From contig NZ_CP051185.1 of the NCBI RefSeq assembly GCF_012516315.1, forward strand, positions 1,291,403-1,355,402: a DNA stretch of 64,000 bases. Direction: 5' to 3'. Below the pieces are notes generated by a model. It worked only from the letters and a program-made list of their open reading frames with translations. It had not been told where the DNA came from and ran no database searches. A program made the translations under genes and the position numbers. Below, piece after piece: positions 25,973-35,368 of the stretch; positions within the stretch are counted from its first letter, which is position 1, and every line of letters begins with the position of its first letter. This stretch comes from Limnospira fusiformis SAG 85.79. Its GTDB lineage: Bacteria > Cyanobacteriota > Cyanobacteriia > Cyanobacteriales > Microcoleaceae.

Positions 25973-26584
25973 ATGATGATGAGTCAAGCTATCACTTCCC
26001 GCCCCAGTGTTATTTCTACCCTCAAACAAATTTGTTTGCGGAAACAGGAAATTGCACAAATTTACAAAGCTATGGCAAAACGGGAATCTTCGGCATCCCG
26101 TCGGGAGACTTTACGCAAAATGGCGAGTTCCTCCGAGCAATCTATTTTATCTCCAGCTTGCACATTGAACCAGTTAGGGGAATCAGTACCTAGTCTCAAA
26201 TATTCATGGTGGCAGCGGTCATGGCATCAATTAATTGCCCAAGTTAATCTTCCCTTGATTTTGCATTTGATTCAGAAGTTAGAGGCACAGGATAACTATT
26301 ATTTGAATCAAATTTTGGCTGAATATGGACAAAAAACTACTGCTGCTATCAATGATCGGAGCGAAGATCGGCTGGTTTTGCAACAAATGTTATCTCCCCA
26401 TTGTCGCTATCGCGGACAACTGACTTCAGAACATCTGCGTTTTAACCAAGTTTTTCAGGATTTTTCTAATCAAGTGGCGATCGCCTGTGCTTTAGAAACC
26501 AGTGGTAAAATCTCACCCGGACAAGCAATGGAGCGTCTGGAACAGTTGTGGGAGGAGTTGCAAGACTCCCAACCCGAATCATAA
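25973..26584 (+). CDS. hypothetical helical protein between mgtE and mgtC-like genes, 203 aa
   Basis: The frame begins with three ATG codons after a good ribosome-binding site (AAGGAG at about 25960), so the start is sound within two codons. The protein is predicted to be all-helical and hydrophilic, with repeated charged helices (TLKQICLRKQEIAQIYKAM; LPLILHLIQKLEAQDNYYL; QAMERLEQLWEELQ). It has no signal peptide or membrane segment. Its helical-bundle look recalls ferritin-like or DUF-type stress proteins, but I recognise no motif. Lying between two magnesium-linked genes on the same strand, it could be a partner; this is only a guess. Confidence 0.75.
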   Translation: MMMSQAITSRPSVISTLKQICLRKQEIAQIYKAMAKRESSASRRETLRKMASSSEQSILSPACTLNQLGESVPSLKYSWWQRSWHQLIAQVNLPLILHLIQKLEAQDNYYLNQILAEYGQKTTAAINDRSEDRLVLQQMLSPHCRYRGQLTSEHLRFNQVFQDFSNQVAIACALETSGKISPGQAMERLEQLWEELQDSQPES

Positions 26585-26606
26585 CCGCTCCCGAATAGGG
26601 CAATAT

Positions 26607-26640
26607 GGGGAGGTTGAACCCCTCCCCATCACTTATTTTT
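26607..26640 (+). terminator. probable terminator after the 203-aa gene
   Basis: GGGGAGG (26607-26613) pairs with CCTCCCC (26621-26627), extendable through the TT/AA bases of the loop, and is followed by atcacttattttt. The T run is delayed by about 7 nt, so termination strength is uncertain. Confidence 0.55.
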
Positions 26641-26748
26641 CCGGTGAGTGCTGCCGAAAATATCCTAAAATCAGCAGTCAGTAGGTTCTTGGCATAGTTT
26701 AACTCAACTGTGTACAGAGTCCATCGAACCACAATCGGAAGGTGATAC

Positions 26749-27456
26749 ATGGAGTGGACAGAAACATTGCTGAGACTGACTGTGGCATTTTTGTTAGGCT
26801 CGGCTTTGGGAATTGAACGTCAGTGGCGACAGCGCATGGCTGGGTTACGGACTAATACATTGGTAGCCACGGGAGCGTCTATGTTTGTTATTCTTTCCGT
26901 GATGACTCCCGGAGAGGGTAGCCCTACCCGCATTGCGGCTCAAGTTGTGTCTGGAATTGGTTTTCTGGCTGGGGGTGTAATTTTAAAAGAAGGCCTCACG
27001 GTTAAGGGGTTGAATACGGCGGCGACTATTTGGTGCGCTGCGGCAATTGGGACTTTATCGGGGGCTGGTTTTTTTTCCGAAGCATTTATGGGAGCCGGTG
27101 CGGTTTTGATTGCTAACACGGTTTTGCGCCCCTTGAGTCTTCGCATTAACCAGCAACCTACAGAAGGGACTGAATTGGAATTTAATTATCTCTGTTCCCT
27201 GGTTTGTCGGGGTAATGAGGAAGCTAATGTCAGGATTTTGTTACTGGATGCTCTGGGTCAAATGAAGAAAATTAAGCTGCGTTCTTTGCGGAGTCAAGAT
27301 TTGGATGACTTTAATCATTTGGTTGAGGTTGAAGCTGAAATGATAGCCCAGAATCGTGATGATAATTTGTTGGAGCAAATAATTAGCCGATTAAGTTTAG
27401 ATCCTTCGATTAAATCTGTGAGTTGGCGGATTCTTGAGCAAGACTATGATGAATAA
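26749..27456 (+). CDS. MgtC/SapB family membrane protein
   Basis: The 235-residue protein has the MgtC core: ETLLRLTVAFLLGSALGIER, RQRMAGLRTNTLVATGASMF, RIAAQVVSGIGFLAGGVILK and KGLNTAATIWCAAAIGTLSG, giving four to five membrane segments in the first 130 residues. A cytosolic C-terminal ACT-like domain follows (about 145-235). MgtC proteins affect growth at low Mg2+ and, in some bacteria, inhibit the F-type ATP synthase; they are not proven Mg2+ transporters. Closeness to mgtE suggests a shared response to magnesium. A GC-rich palindrome lies just downstream and may end the transcript. Confidence 0.9.
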   Translation: MEWTETLLRLTVAFLLGSALGIERQWRQRMAGLRTNTLVATGASMFVILSVMTPGEGSPTRIAAQVVSGIGFLAGGVILKEGLTVKGLNTAATIWCAAAIGTLSGAGFFSEAFMGAGAVLIANTVLRPLSLRINQQPTEGTELEFNYLCSLVCRGNEEANVRILLLDALGQMKKIKLRSLRSQDLDDFNHLVEVEAEMIAQNRDDNLLEQIISRLSLDPSIKSVSWRILEQDYDE

Positions 27457-27491
27457 TTAATGGTTGATTATCAATTATTCATGACCCGGTA

Positions 27492-27522
27492 GAGGCGGGT
27501 TACACTGTCAATGCTCCGCCTC
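27492..27522. repeat. GAGGCGGGTT-type palindrome between convergent genes
   Basis: GAGGCGG (27492-27498) pairs with CCGCCTC (27516-27522). The core resembles the GGGGCGGGTT hairpins of the 22.3-kb array and those at 34.5 and 59.8 kb. It lies between the mgtC-like and treS stop codons, where it may serve both as a terminator. Confidence 0.6.
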
Positions 27523-27542
27523 CCCATCGATTCGATAAACCT

Positions 27543-30500
27543 TTAGACCACAACCTCTAAGAGTTGCTGTAAGGGAATATCAATTAGTTGTTGATTGCGA
27601 TTATAGTGGAAGTCTAAACTTTGGATAATTCGCTCTAGGAGGTAGCTGTCCAGCAATACCTGTAATTCCTGCTTGGTCTTGGGTAAAAATCCATCCTCTT
27701 TAGCTACTTCTAAATAACTGCCCAAAAATTTAGCACCTACCCAATTATACCAGATTTTCGCCCATTGTTCCATTTCGGGTACGTTTTCGGGTCGAATCAT
27801 GCCATTTTCTACCTCGTTGAGTAAAGCCACACGAGTGGCATAATTGAGGGATTGTAACATGGCGGCGACATCCCGCAAAGGCGATCGCTTCATCCGCCTT
27901 TCATTTAAAGTGCGGTAGGTTTCTCCCTCAAAGTCAATCACCCAAAAATCTTTACCTGTATAGAGGATTTCATCTAAGGAATAGTCCCCATGACAACGGG
28001 TTCGCATTCCGGTAATTTTGAGGTTCAGTAGGGATTGAAAACGCCCTAAAATATACTCATGTTTACTCAGAACTTTTTTGGCTAAATCGCGGGTTTCCGG
28101 TTTCATAGAACCCAGTCCTTTTCTCAGCTTTAGCATTACCTGTCCGGTCAGGTTTCGGGAATATTGATAAATCGATCGCTGATACAAAGATGAAAATGGT
28201 TCTGGGGTAAAATTCGGATCGTCGGTATCGCTGGATAAGGCAATATGTAACTCGGCTGTGCGTTGACCTAGTAGTTGAATATTACTCAGATATGATCCGA
28301 TCGCGATCCCTACTTCTTCGGGAATTTCCTCATTTTTTAAGGTTAGCAGAGATTCTGAGGGAACCTCCACCGGAGTTTCCGTGGTTGGTAAAGTTATGCG
28401 ATCGAAAAAGTCTCGGAGATTATCTAAAGTATAATTCCAAGCCTTAACACCATCGGGAATATATACCTGCAAAACTCCTAAAGTTGTAGACTCTCCGCGA
28501 CGGGGTTGATATTTTAACCCTCCCATTACTGGCGCAATGTGTTCTAATTGTTGTTTCTGTCCCAAAAAACTGCGAATTTCTAATTCGGGATTAATACCCG
28601 GTTCGACTCGGCGGAAGAATTTGAAAATTAGGCGATCGCCATAAACAACTAAGGCATTTTTATCCGTTTTTCCCATTAGCTGAGGGTTGAGTTTCTCTTG
28701 ACTCATATCTACCCCCGCCAGCGCCTCCGTAGTCGTGGCCGTTAAAGTGCCATGTTTACCCTTATACTGTTGGCGGTTCCGAATCATATCTAAGGGGAGA
28801 GTTAAGAAGTCTTGATCAGCACTTGCTTCAAATAAAATTCCCTCCTGATCATCGATTTTTACTGAAGCCAGTACCGCACTAGGAAAGTTAGCACTAACTT
28901 CTTTTGATTGTTCACCAATAGCACAAGATAACAGCACTACATAGGTTTCGGCAAACCCTTCCGTATAGTCTACATTTAGCATGACAATAGCTGCTTCCTG
29001 TTTCGGAAAAGGAATCGGAATAAAATCAGCAATTGTCACCGACTGCATAACCCTAGATTTACTAATAAACCACGAGGATCGATGCAGATATTCCGGGAAT
29101 AAAGACTCTAAACGTTCGCGGGTATCCGACTGAGAAAATATTTGATGCCAACTTTTAGCCACTTCTAAAGCTGGCAGTTGGTGGCGGGGACGTGGTAGCA
29201 GGCTGGTGGCTGGATCAAACTGAAGCATAAACCAGTAAAATCCATAGGGTGCGATACTCAGAAAATAGCTAGATTCACCAATTTTGGGGAACTGATTTCG
29301 CCCGAAAATTTCCACGGGAACCATTCCCTGGAATGGGGTTAAATCTAATTCTACACTCTGCACAAATCGCGACAGGTTTGCCACTACTAAAATATGTTCC
29401 CCAGAGTAGGTGCGGACAAATGCTAATACTTTCCTGTTTTCGGGATGTAACAGTTCAAAAGTTCCACGTCCAAAGGCTTGAAAACGTTTCCGCATCGCAA
29501 TTAAACGTTTCATCCATGACAGCAGGGAATTAGGATTAGCGCTTTGCGCTTCCACGTTGATGGCTTCGTAGTGATATTCAGAGTCTAAAATAACTGGTTG
29601 ATACAGTTTCTGAGGGTTGGCACGACTAAAGCCAGCGTTACGGTCAGGACTCCACTGCATGGGGGTGCGAACTCCATTGCGATCGCCTATATATATATTA
29701 TCCCCCATACCAATTTCATCACCATAGTACAGCACGGGAGTTCCTGGTAAGGAAAGCAGCAGACTATTCATTAGTTCAATTTGGCGGCGATCGTTCCCCA
29801 GTAGTGGCGCGAGACGGCGACGAATGCCTAAATTTAGTCGCGCTTGGGTATCTTCTGCATAGACCCGATACATATAATCTCGGTCCTCGTCTGTCACCAT
29901 TTCTAAGGTTAACTCGTCATGGTTACGCAGAAATAATGCCCACTGACAATTATTAGGAATAGAGGGAGTTTGGTTGAGAATATCCACAATGGGGAAACTA
30001 TCTTCCATTCGTAATGCCATAAACAAACGAGGCATTAACGGGAAGTGAAAATTCATCTGACATTCATCACCTTCCCCATAGTAAGCGGCGGCATCTTCCG
30101 GCCATTGATTGGCTTCCGCTAATAGCATCCGATCCTCATATTTGCTATCAATATAAGCCCGTAATCTTTTCAAAAAGGCATGGGTTTCTGGCAGGTTTTC
30201 GCAGTTGGTTCCTTCCCTCACACACAGATAGGGGACTGCATCTAAGCGCATCCCATCTACTCCCATTCCTAACCAAAAATCCGCGAGTTCTAACACGGCT
30301 TGCTGCAATTCGGGACTCTCATAATTTAAGTCCGGTTGATGGGAGTAAAAACGATGCCAATAATAGGCTTTTGCTACCGGGTCCCACGCCCAATTAGAGG
30401 TCTCAAAATCCTGGAAAATAATCCTAACTTCTGGGTATTTGTCGGGGGTATCACTCCATACATAAAATTCCCGTTCTTTACTGCCTTTGGGGAGTCTCCT

Positions 30501-30863
30501 CGCCCGCTGAAACCACGGGTGCTGGTCGGAAGTGTGGTTAACTACTAACTCGATGATTACCCTAATTCCCCTTTCATGGGCGGCATCCAGAAAGGTTTTA
30601 AAATCATCTAAATTACCATAGATATAATTAACATCTCGGTAATCGGAAATATCATAACCATCATCTCGCAAGGGAGAGGGGAAAAATGGTAAAATCCAGA
30701 TGGCAGTGATGCCGAGTTCTTCCAGATAATCTAATTTTTCCGTGAGTCCAGCAAAGTCGCCAATACCATCGCCATTACTATCACAATAGGCGCGGACTGG
30801 CACTTCGTAAATAATCGCATCTTTGAACCAAAGCGGATCATTATTGAGTTTTGATTGTGCCAT
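27543..30863 (-). CDS. treS: trehalose synthase-maltokinase fusion
   Basis: This 1106-residue protein joins two enzymes. Residues 1 to about 550 are a GH13 trehalose synthase: FKDAIIYEVPVRAYCDSNGDG, nucleophile in GMRLDAVPYL, acid in LLAEANQWPED, LRNHDELTLEMV, and GDRNGVRTPMQWS. From about 580 to the end is a maltokinase-like domain with an APH-type kinase core (MRTRCHGDYSLDEILYTGK, FWVIDFEGET). TreS interconverts maltose and trehalose, and maltokinase makes maltose-1-phosphate, a glucan precursor in the GlgE route. Such fusions are known in bacteria. Trehalose is a compatible solute and desiccation protectant in cyanobacteria. It is a single gene, with pyrC upstream on the same strand. Confidence 0.93.
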   Translation of the reverse strand: MAQSKLNNDPLWFKDAIIYEVPVRAYCDSNGDGIGDFAGLTEKLDYLEELGITAIWILPFFPSPLRDDGYDISDYRDVNYIYGNLDDFKTFLDAAHERGIRVIIELVVNHTSDQHPWFQRARRLPKGSKEREFYVWSDTPDKYPEVRIIFQDFETSNWAWDPVAKAYYWHRFYSHQPDLNYESPELQQAVLELADFWLGMGVDGMRLDAVPYLCVREGTNCENLPETHAFLKRLRAYIDSKYEDRMLLAEANQWPEDAAAYYGEGDECQMNFHFPLMPRLFMALRMEDSFPIVDILNQTPSIPNNCQWALFLRNHDELTLEMVTDEDRDYMYRVYAEDTQARLNLGIRRRLAPLLGNDRRQIELMNSLLLSLPGTPVLYYGDEIGMGDNIYIGDRNGVRTPMQWSPDRNAGFSRANPQKLYQPVILDSEYHYEAINVEAQSANPNSLLSWMKRLIAMRKRFQAFGRGTFELLHPENRKVLAFVRTYSGEHILVVANLSRFVQSVELDLTPFQGMVPVEIFGRNQFPKIGESSYFLSIAPYGFYWFMLQFDPATSLLPRPRHQLPALEVAKSWHQIFSQSDTRERLESLFPEYLHRSSWFISKSRVMQSVTIADFIPIPFPKQEAAIVMLNVDYTEGFAETYVVLLSCAIGEQSKEVSANFPSAVLASVKIDDQEGILFEASADQDFLTLPLDMIRNRQQYKGKHGTLTATTTEALAGVDMSQEKLNPQLMGKTDKNALVVYGDRLIFKFFRRVEPGINPELEIRSFLGQKQQLEHIAPVMGGLKYQPRRGESTTLGVLQVYIPDGVKAWNYTLDNLRDFFDRITLPTTETPVEVPSESLLTLKNEEIPEEVGIAIGSYLSNIQLLGQRTAELHIALSSDTDDPNFTPEPFSSLYQRSIYQYSRNLTGQVMLKLRKGLGSMKPETRDLAKKVLSKHEYILGRFQSLLNLKITGMRTRCHGDYSLDEILYTGKDFWVIDFEGETYRTLNERRMKRSPLRDVAAMLQSLNYATRVALLNEVENGMIRPENVPEMEQWAKIWYNWVGAKFLGSYLEVAKEDGFLPKTKQELQVLLDSYLLERIIQSLDFHYNRNQQLIDIPLQQLLEVVV

Positions 30864-30906
30864 AGGTTGAATTTCTGTTCGTCAATATTTGCTGATGTTT
30901 AGGGGT

Positions 30907-32238
30907 TTAATGATGGTCAAATGTCAAGGCTTTCCCTCTTACTTCTAAGTTAAGTTTGCCATGGTCATACACTACTTGACCTCCGACAATAGTAACCACT
31001 GGCCACCCGGTTAGCTGCCAACCCTCAAAGGGACTCCAGCCACACTTGGTTTGCAATTCTGAGGCTAAAACTGGGCGATAATTGTTTAAATCAACTAACA
31101 CTAAGTCAGCATCATAACCAGGGGCGATCGCTCCTTTATTCGGGATATTATAACCTTTTGCTACGGCTGTTGACATCCAGTTAGATACCTGGGCAACACT
31201 ACAACGTCCGACGGCGATCGCCTGAGTTAGCATCACTGGTAAGGATGTCTCAACTCCCGGCATTCCTGAAGGGCTATTGGGATATGGTTTGGCTTTTTCT
31301 TCTAGGGTGTGGGGGGCGTGATCTGTAGCAATAAAGTCGATGACTCCATCCAACAACGCTCGCCAGAGAACTTCATTATTTTCAGGCGATCGCAAAGGCG
31401 GATTCATTTGAGCTTTGGTGCCAATTTTACCATAATCGGTGATATTTAGCACCAAATGTTGGGGGGTAACTTCTGCTGTTACCCAGGCGGGTTTATCCTG
31501 TCGCAGCAATTCGGCTTCTATACCTGTAGATAGATGCAAAATGTGCAATCTTCGTTGATACTTTTTAGACAGCTTCAGAGCCAGTTGGGTGGCTTCTAGG
31601 GCGGCTTGTTCATCCTGGATCTGGGAGTGAATGGCTGGATCTGTTTGTCCCGCAAATTCCTCGCGCCGACGATTAATCCGGTCCTGGTTTTCCGCGTGTA
31701 CCGCAATTAGGCGATCGCCTTTAGCAAAAATCGGTTCTAAAATTTCTTCGTGATCGACCAATAAAGGTCCGTGCATTGACCCCATAAAAATTTTAATCCC
31801 AGGACTCGGGTTAGCCTCTAATAAATCCGGTAAATTCTCAGGAGTCGCCCCCATAAAAAAGCCATAATTTACCAAACACTTTTGGGCAGCCCTTTCTAGT
31901 TTATCCGCCAACGCTTCCTTTGTGCTAGTTAAAGGGCGAGTATTCGGCATCTCCAAAAACGACGTAACGCCACCTTTAGCGCAGGCGCGACTGGCTGTTG
32001 ATAAATCTTCTTTATATTCTAGTCCCGGTTCCCGAAAATGAACCTGGGGGTCAATTACTCCCGGTAACAGAGTTAACCCCTCTGCATTTAGGTCCATTTC
32101 TGACTCTCCGGCGGCGGGAAGTTCTGAACTAATTTCCAGAATTTTACCCCCCCCCAGTTTAACATCTCCTAAGCTGAAATTGCCATCCGGTAGCAGAATA
32201 TTCGCGCCACGGATATAGATGATTTGGGTAGTAGACAT
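30907..32238 (-). CDS. pyrC: dihydroorotase
   Basis: The 443-residue amidohydrolase has the metal site of class I dihydroorotases: LPGVIDPQVHFREPGLEYKE, the following GGVTSFLEMPNTRP, LIAVHAEN, LHILHLST and FIATDHAPHTLEEK. The usual carbamylated Lys is replaced or shifted in this region (IKIFMGSMHG), as in some class I members. It catalyses the third step of pyrimidine synthesis, carbamoyl-aspartate to dihydroorotate. Some homologues are inactive PyrC-like partners, but the catalytic Asp (ATDHAPHT) is present here. It lies 44 bp upstream of treS on the same strand and could share its transcript. Confidence 0.88.
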   Translation of the reverse strand: MSTTQIIYIRGANILLPDGNFSLGDVKLGGGKILEISSELPAAGESEMDLNAEGLTLLPGVIDPQVHFREPGLEYKEDLSTASRACAKGGVTSFLEMPNTRPLTSTKEALADKLERAAQKCLVNYGFFMGATPENLPDLLEANPSPGIKIFMGSMHGPLLVDHEEILEPIFAKGDRLIAVHAENQDRINRRREEFAGQTDPAIHSQIQDEQAALEATQLALKLSKKYQRRLHILHLSTGIEAELLRQDKPAWVTAEVTPQHLVLNITDYGKIGTKAQMNPPLRSPENNEVLWRALLDGVIDFIATDHAPHTLEEKAKPYPNSPSGMPGVETSLPVMLTQAIAVGRCSVAQVSNWMSTAVAKGYNIPNKGAIAPGYDADLVLVDLNNYRPVLASELQTKCGWSPFEGWQLTGWPVVTIVGGQVVYDHGKLNLEVRGKALTFDHH

Positions 32239-32310
32239 GACTGATTTGTGACCGTGTAGTTTAGATAACCACTACCATTTTACCATCAACTGGCTACAAC
32301 TTATCATCAT

Positions 32311-33048
32311 TTAGCTCGGATTAGTTTCCGGGGCGATCGCTTCTTGTAAAATCTCCGGGATTTTTTCCCCACCATCTCTAATAATACTCTCGAATATATC
32401 TTGTACAACTTGCCGAATCAAGTCGCTGGTCAAAATTTCTTCAAAGTCCTCTGATGACACATTAGTTAGACGCAGGTTAGGGAGTTGAAAATCGAGAGAA
32501 CTGGCAAATCCCAAAGGTGCTAAAGTCACATTAACTTTAGTATTCTGAACATCGATAACATCAAAGTTAATTTTTAGCTTAGTTTTCGAGGTTTCCTCTG
32601 TGGTTTCAGTCCGTGTCTGCGGTTCCGAAGGTTGGGTGGATTTCAGATTATTGATAATTGCCAGGATATTGTTGTTTAGTAGTCTCTGTTCGATGTTGAC
32701 ATCAATATAGTTAATCGCGAAATTATTGATTTCCACCACATCAGTTAACAGGCTTCTCGGAGTCACATCAATATCCACCTGATGAATCTTGAGAACATGG
32801 GGAGTGCTAAAATTATCAGGATTGTTGATGGTCAGATTATTAATCCGCAAATCACCCCGCAATTTATCCAAACTCAAAGATTGAATTTCGGTCGGTACTC
32901 CTAGGGTAGAACTCACTGTATTTTCTAGGTAGTTTTGCAATTGGCTATCTACCCTTGATAAAGTCACATTGGCGATCGCAGCTAGGACAATCAGCACCCC
33001 GCCCACAATCCCAGCAATAGTTAACCAATTTTTCCGTTTTTTAGTCAT
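32311..33048 (-). CDS. AsmA-like membrane-anchored protein
   Basis: The 245 residues begin with a Lys/Arg-rich start and one membrane segment (WLTIAGIVGGVLIVLAAIAN). A beta-rich domain follows with the AsmA/DUF748 pattern: LSLDKLRGDLRINNLTINNP, then VLKIHQVDIDVTPRSLL and VVEINNFAINYIDVNIEQ. Proteins of this type are anchored in the inner membrane, extend into the periplasm, and belong to the lipid-transfer AsmA superfamily. It is short for the family, so a specific role is not assigned. It reads toward pyrC with a 70-bp gap, and divergently from proA. Confidence 0.75.
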   Translation of the reverse strand: MTKKRKNWLTIAGIVGGVLIVLAAIANVTLSRVDSQLQNYLENTVSSTLGVPTEIQSLSLDKLRGDLRINNLTINNPDNFSTPHVLKIHQVDIDVTPRSLLTDVVEINNFAINYIDVNIEQRLLNNNILAIINNLKSTQPSEPQTRTETTEETSKTKLKINFDVIDVQNTKVNVTLAPLGFASSLDFQLPNLRLTNVSSEDFEEILTSDLIRQVVQDIFESIIRDGGEKIPEILQEAIAPETNPS

Positions 33049-33134
33049 GGTTTCACTCCAGATTTAGCCCGTGATTTGGATATATTATAGACCAGAAAAT
33101 TTCACAGTTGATAGGTTCCCCGTCAATTGTTTGC

Positions 33135-33140
33135 TATAAT
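33135..33140 (+). promoter_or_regulatory. -10 box of proA, which settles its start codon
   Basis: TATAAT at 33135-33140 (in ttgctataattattatag) lies 62 bp before ATG 33202. Transcription from it would start downstream of the TTG at 33127, so an N-terminal extension from that TTG cannot be translated from this transcript. No strong -35 is seen. Confidence 0.5.
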
Positions 33141-33201
33141 TATTATAGCTGTCTACTGTCCACTACTACTGCTTAACTATATTTTACATAAATTGCTGAC
33201 C

Positions 33202-34497
33202 ATGACTATTTCTCCGTTGCTAATTGAAACCGCCCAAAAAACCCAAGCAGCAGCCCGCCAATTGGCTGTTTTATCTACAGATGCCAAAAATCAGGCGATC
33301 GCATCCATAGCCCAAGCCCTAGAAAATGCCGCCCCAGACATTCTCGCCGCCAACCAGATGGACTGTCAGCAAGCCCAAGCTGATGGTATTGCGAAACCTC
33401 TTTATAACCGCTTAAAACTCGATGAAGCCAAGTTAAAAGGCGCGATTTCCGGCTTGCGAGATGTCGAAAAATTAGCCGACCCAGTAGGCGCAATTCAAAT
33501 TAATCGGGAACTAGACCAAGGCTTAAACTTGCGCCGGATAACCTGTCCTTTAGGAGTCTTAGGAGTAGTCTTCGAGGCGCGACCAGATGCCGTTATTCAA
33601 ATTTCCGCCTTAGCCGTCAAGTCGGGAAATGGCGTAATCTTAAAAGGTGGCAAAGAGGCGATTAATTCCTGTCGAGAACTCGTCAAAGCCATCCGCCAGG
33701 GACTAGCCACAACAGCAGTCAATCCCGAAGTCGTACAGTTATTAACTACTCGCTCCGAAATTATTGAGTTATTGCAGTTAGATAAATATGTCGATTTAAT
33801 TATCCCCAGGGGCTCCAATTCTTTTGTACAATTCGTCCAGGAAAATACCCGGATTCCCGTTTTAGGTCATGCGGATGGTATTTGTCATCTATATATAGAC
33901 CGGGAGGCAGATATATCCAAAGCCCTACCCATAGTCATTGACTCAAAAATCCAATATCCAGCCGCTTGTAATGCCCTAGAAACCCTGTTAGTGCATCAGC
34001 AAATAGCCCCGCAATTTTTACCCAAACTAGCCGCAGAACTCCAACAAAAAGGAGTAGAATTAAGGGGGGATAGTCACAGCCAAAAAATCGTCAATATTGC
34101 CCCAGCCACAGACGCAGACTGGCAGACAGAATATACTGATTTAATTCTCTCAATTAAAGTAGTCGAAAATTTAGAAGCCGCCATTTCTCATATTAATACC
34201 TACGGTTCAGGGCATACAGATGGCATCATTACCGAAGACCAAGAAGCCGCCCAAACCTTTATGGCAATTGTAGATTCAGCCGGAGTATTTCATAACTGTT
34301 CCACCCGTTTTGCTGATGGTTTTCGCTATGGTTTTGGGGCGGAAGTTGGTATCAGTACCCACAAAATGCCCCCCAGAGGTCCCGTAGGTTTAGAAGGATT
34401 AGTGACCTATAAATATCAATTAATTGGGGATGGTCATATCGTCGCCACTTACGCCGGAAATAATCCTAAACCATTTACCCATAGAAACTTACTTTAA
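33202..34497 (+). CDS. proA: gamma-glutamyl phosphate reductase (glutamate-5-semialdehyde dehydrogenase)
   Basis: From ATG 33202 ([20 protein letters not shown]) the protein has 431 residues, normal for ProA. It has the NADPH-binding and active-site blocks: [44 protein letters not shown], the catalytic cysteine in [36 protein letters not shown] and the C-terminal [15 protein letters not shown]. It makes glutamate semialdehyde for proline synthesis. An upstream TTG would add 25 hydrophobic residues ([17 protein letters not shown]), but the -10 box falls inside that stretch, so I reject that extension. Stand-alone gene with its own promoter. Confidence 0.93.
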   Translation: MTISPLLIETAQKTQAAARQLAVLSTDAKNQAIASIAQALENAAPDILAANQMDCQQAQADGIAKPLYNRLKLDEAKLKGAISGLRDVEKLADPVGAIQINRELDQGLNLRRITCPLGVLGVVFEARPDAVIQISALAVKSGNGVILKGGKEAINSCRELVKAIRQGLATTAVNPEVVQLLTTRSEIIELLQLDKYVDLIIPRGSNSFVQFVQENTRIPVLGHADGICHLYIDREADISKALPIVIDSKIQYPAACNALETLLVHQQIAPQFLPKLAAELQQKGVELRGDSHSQKIVNIAPATDADWQTEYTDLILSIKVVENLEAAISHINTYGSGHTDGIITEDQEAAQTFMAIVDSAGVFHNCSTRFADGFRYGFGAEVGISTHKMPPRGPVGLEGLVTYKYQLIGDGHIVATYAGNNPKPFTHRNLL

Positions 34498-34524
34498 TAA
34501 CAGCCTAGCCATTTCCACCTAGAA

Positions 34525-34581
34525 AGGCGGGAGCAATTATTCAGGTTGATCATCTCACCCCCAACATTGCTTAACCCGCCT
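34525..34581. repeat. AGGCGGG/CCCGCCT palindrome downstream of proA
   Basis: AGGCGGG (34525-34531) with following AGCAAT pairs with ATTGCT (34566 on) and CCCGCCT (34575-34581), forming a two-part stem of about 13 bp. The outer TTAACCCGCCT side resembles the GGGCGGGTT element family found elsewhere in this window. It may terminate proA. Confidence 0.6.
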
Positions 34582-34677
34582 AACTGATTATGGTTAACTA
34601 GATTACACCAAGTTACTAGAATTATTATTTAGCATAAATTTTCCTAAAATTCCCAAAACATAATCATTTCTTAATAG

Positions 34678-34706
34678 TTGACGATCGCCCCCAAACCGTC
34701 CATAAT
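34678..34706 (+). promoter_or_regulatory. promoter of the COP23-protease operon
   Basis: TTGACG (34678-34683), a 17-bp spacer containing a HIP1-like gatcgc, and CATAAT (34701-34706) lie 28 bp before the ATG at 34735. The spacing is ideal. Confidence 0.6.
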
Positions 34707-34734
34707 ATAAGGTAAGGTCTCAAGGGCTTATAAA

Positions 34735-35331
34735 ATGCAAAAAAATCCAACTGTGCAACTAGCAACTGTAGCAGCCATTGCCTTGGGAGGTTTCGCCGTA
34801 TTTCAGCCGCCTGATGTCGCCCAAGCGCAAGCAACATCCTTTTACTGCGACATGAACTCCCCCATAGGCTATCCCACCGTCTATGCTCGCACACCCGCCG
34901 GAAATAAACCCATAGTTAGCTTATATTCTGAATATTTCAGCGCCTCTGGCTATTCCCCAGAACGCCGCTGTCAGGAAATCGCCCAAAGGTTTACCAACTT
35001 TTCCCATACTGGACAACTGAGATATCTAACCGCCGGATATGTCAACAATTTACCAGTAATTTGCGTAGTTTCCGATCATGGAATGCCCTGCGCTAGTAAC
35101 ACCATATTATTTACCATGAAAGCGGACGACCCCGAACCCGCCGAAAGTAAACTTCAGCGACTGTTCAACATCCGCCGAGGAGCCAGTGATATCCTATTTG
35201 AAAGCGAAGATGATGCAGGTGTCTACATCAACTTTGATCAATTTTTAGGGGGAGTTCCCGCCGAAAGTTCTACCCCCGCACCCATGACACCATCAGACCC
35301 CCCCAGTTCTCAACCGGGGACAGCGTGGTGA
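34735..35331 (+). CDS. COP23-domain exported protein
   Basis: The 198 residues start with a Sec signal peptide (MQKNPTVQLATVAAIALGGFA... ends near AQAQA). Then comes the COP23 pattern: FYCDMNSPIGYPTVYARTPAG, RRCQEIAQRFTNF, LRYLTAGYVNNLPVICV and an even set of cysteines likely paired. COP23 (circadian oscillating protein 23) was first described as a peripheral membrane protein of Cyanothece with daily rhythm; its biochemical role is unknown. The C-terminus has a Pro/Ser/Thr-rich tail. It starts a three-gene set with two exported trypsin-like proteases on the same strand. Confidence 0.87.
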   Translation: MQKNPTVQLATVAAIALGGFAVFQPPDVAQAQATSFYCDMNSPIGYPTVYARTPAGNKPIVSLYSEYFSASGYSPERRCQEIAQRFTNFSHTGQLRYLTAGYVNNLPVICVVSDHGMPCASNTILFTMKADDPEPAESKLQRLFNIRRGASDILFESEDDAGVYINFDQFLGGVPAESSTPAPMTPSDPPSSQPGTAW

Positions 35332-35368
35332 GCCTTCAAATATCTACCAAGTATCTCAAGTATCTAAG

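Noticed and set aside
33127-33201. N-terminal hydrophobic extension of ProA
   Set aside because: The TATAAT box at 33135-33140 lies inside it, and ProA family proteins begin at the later Met.
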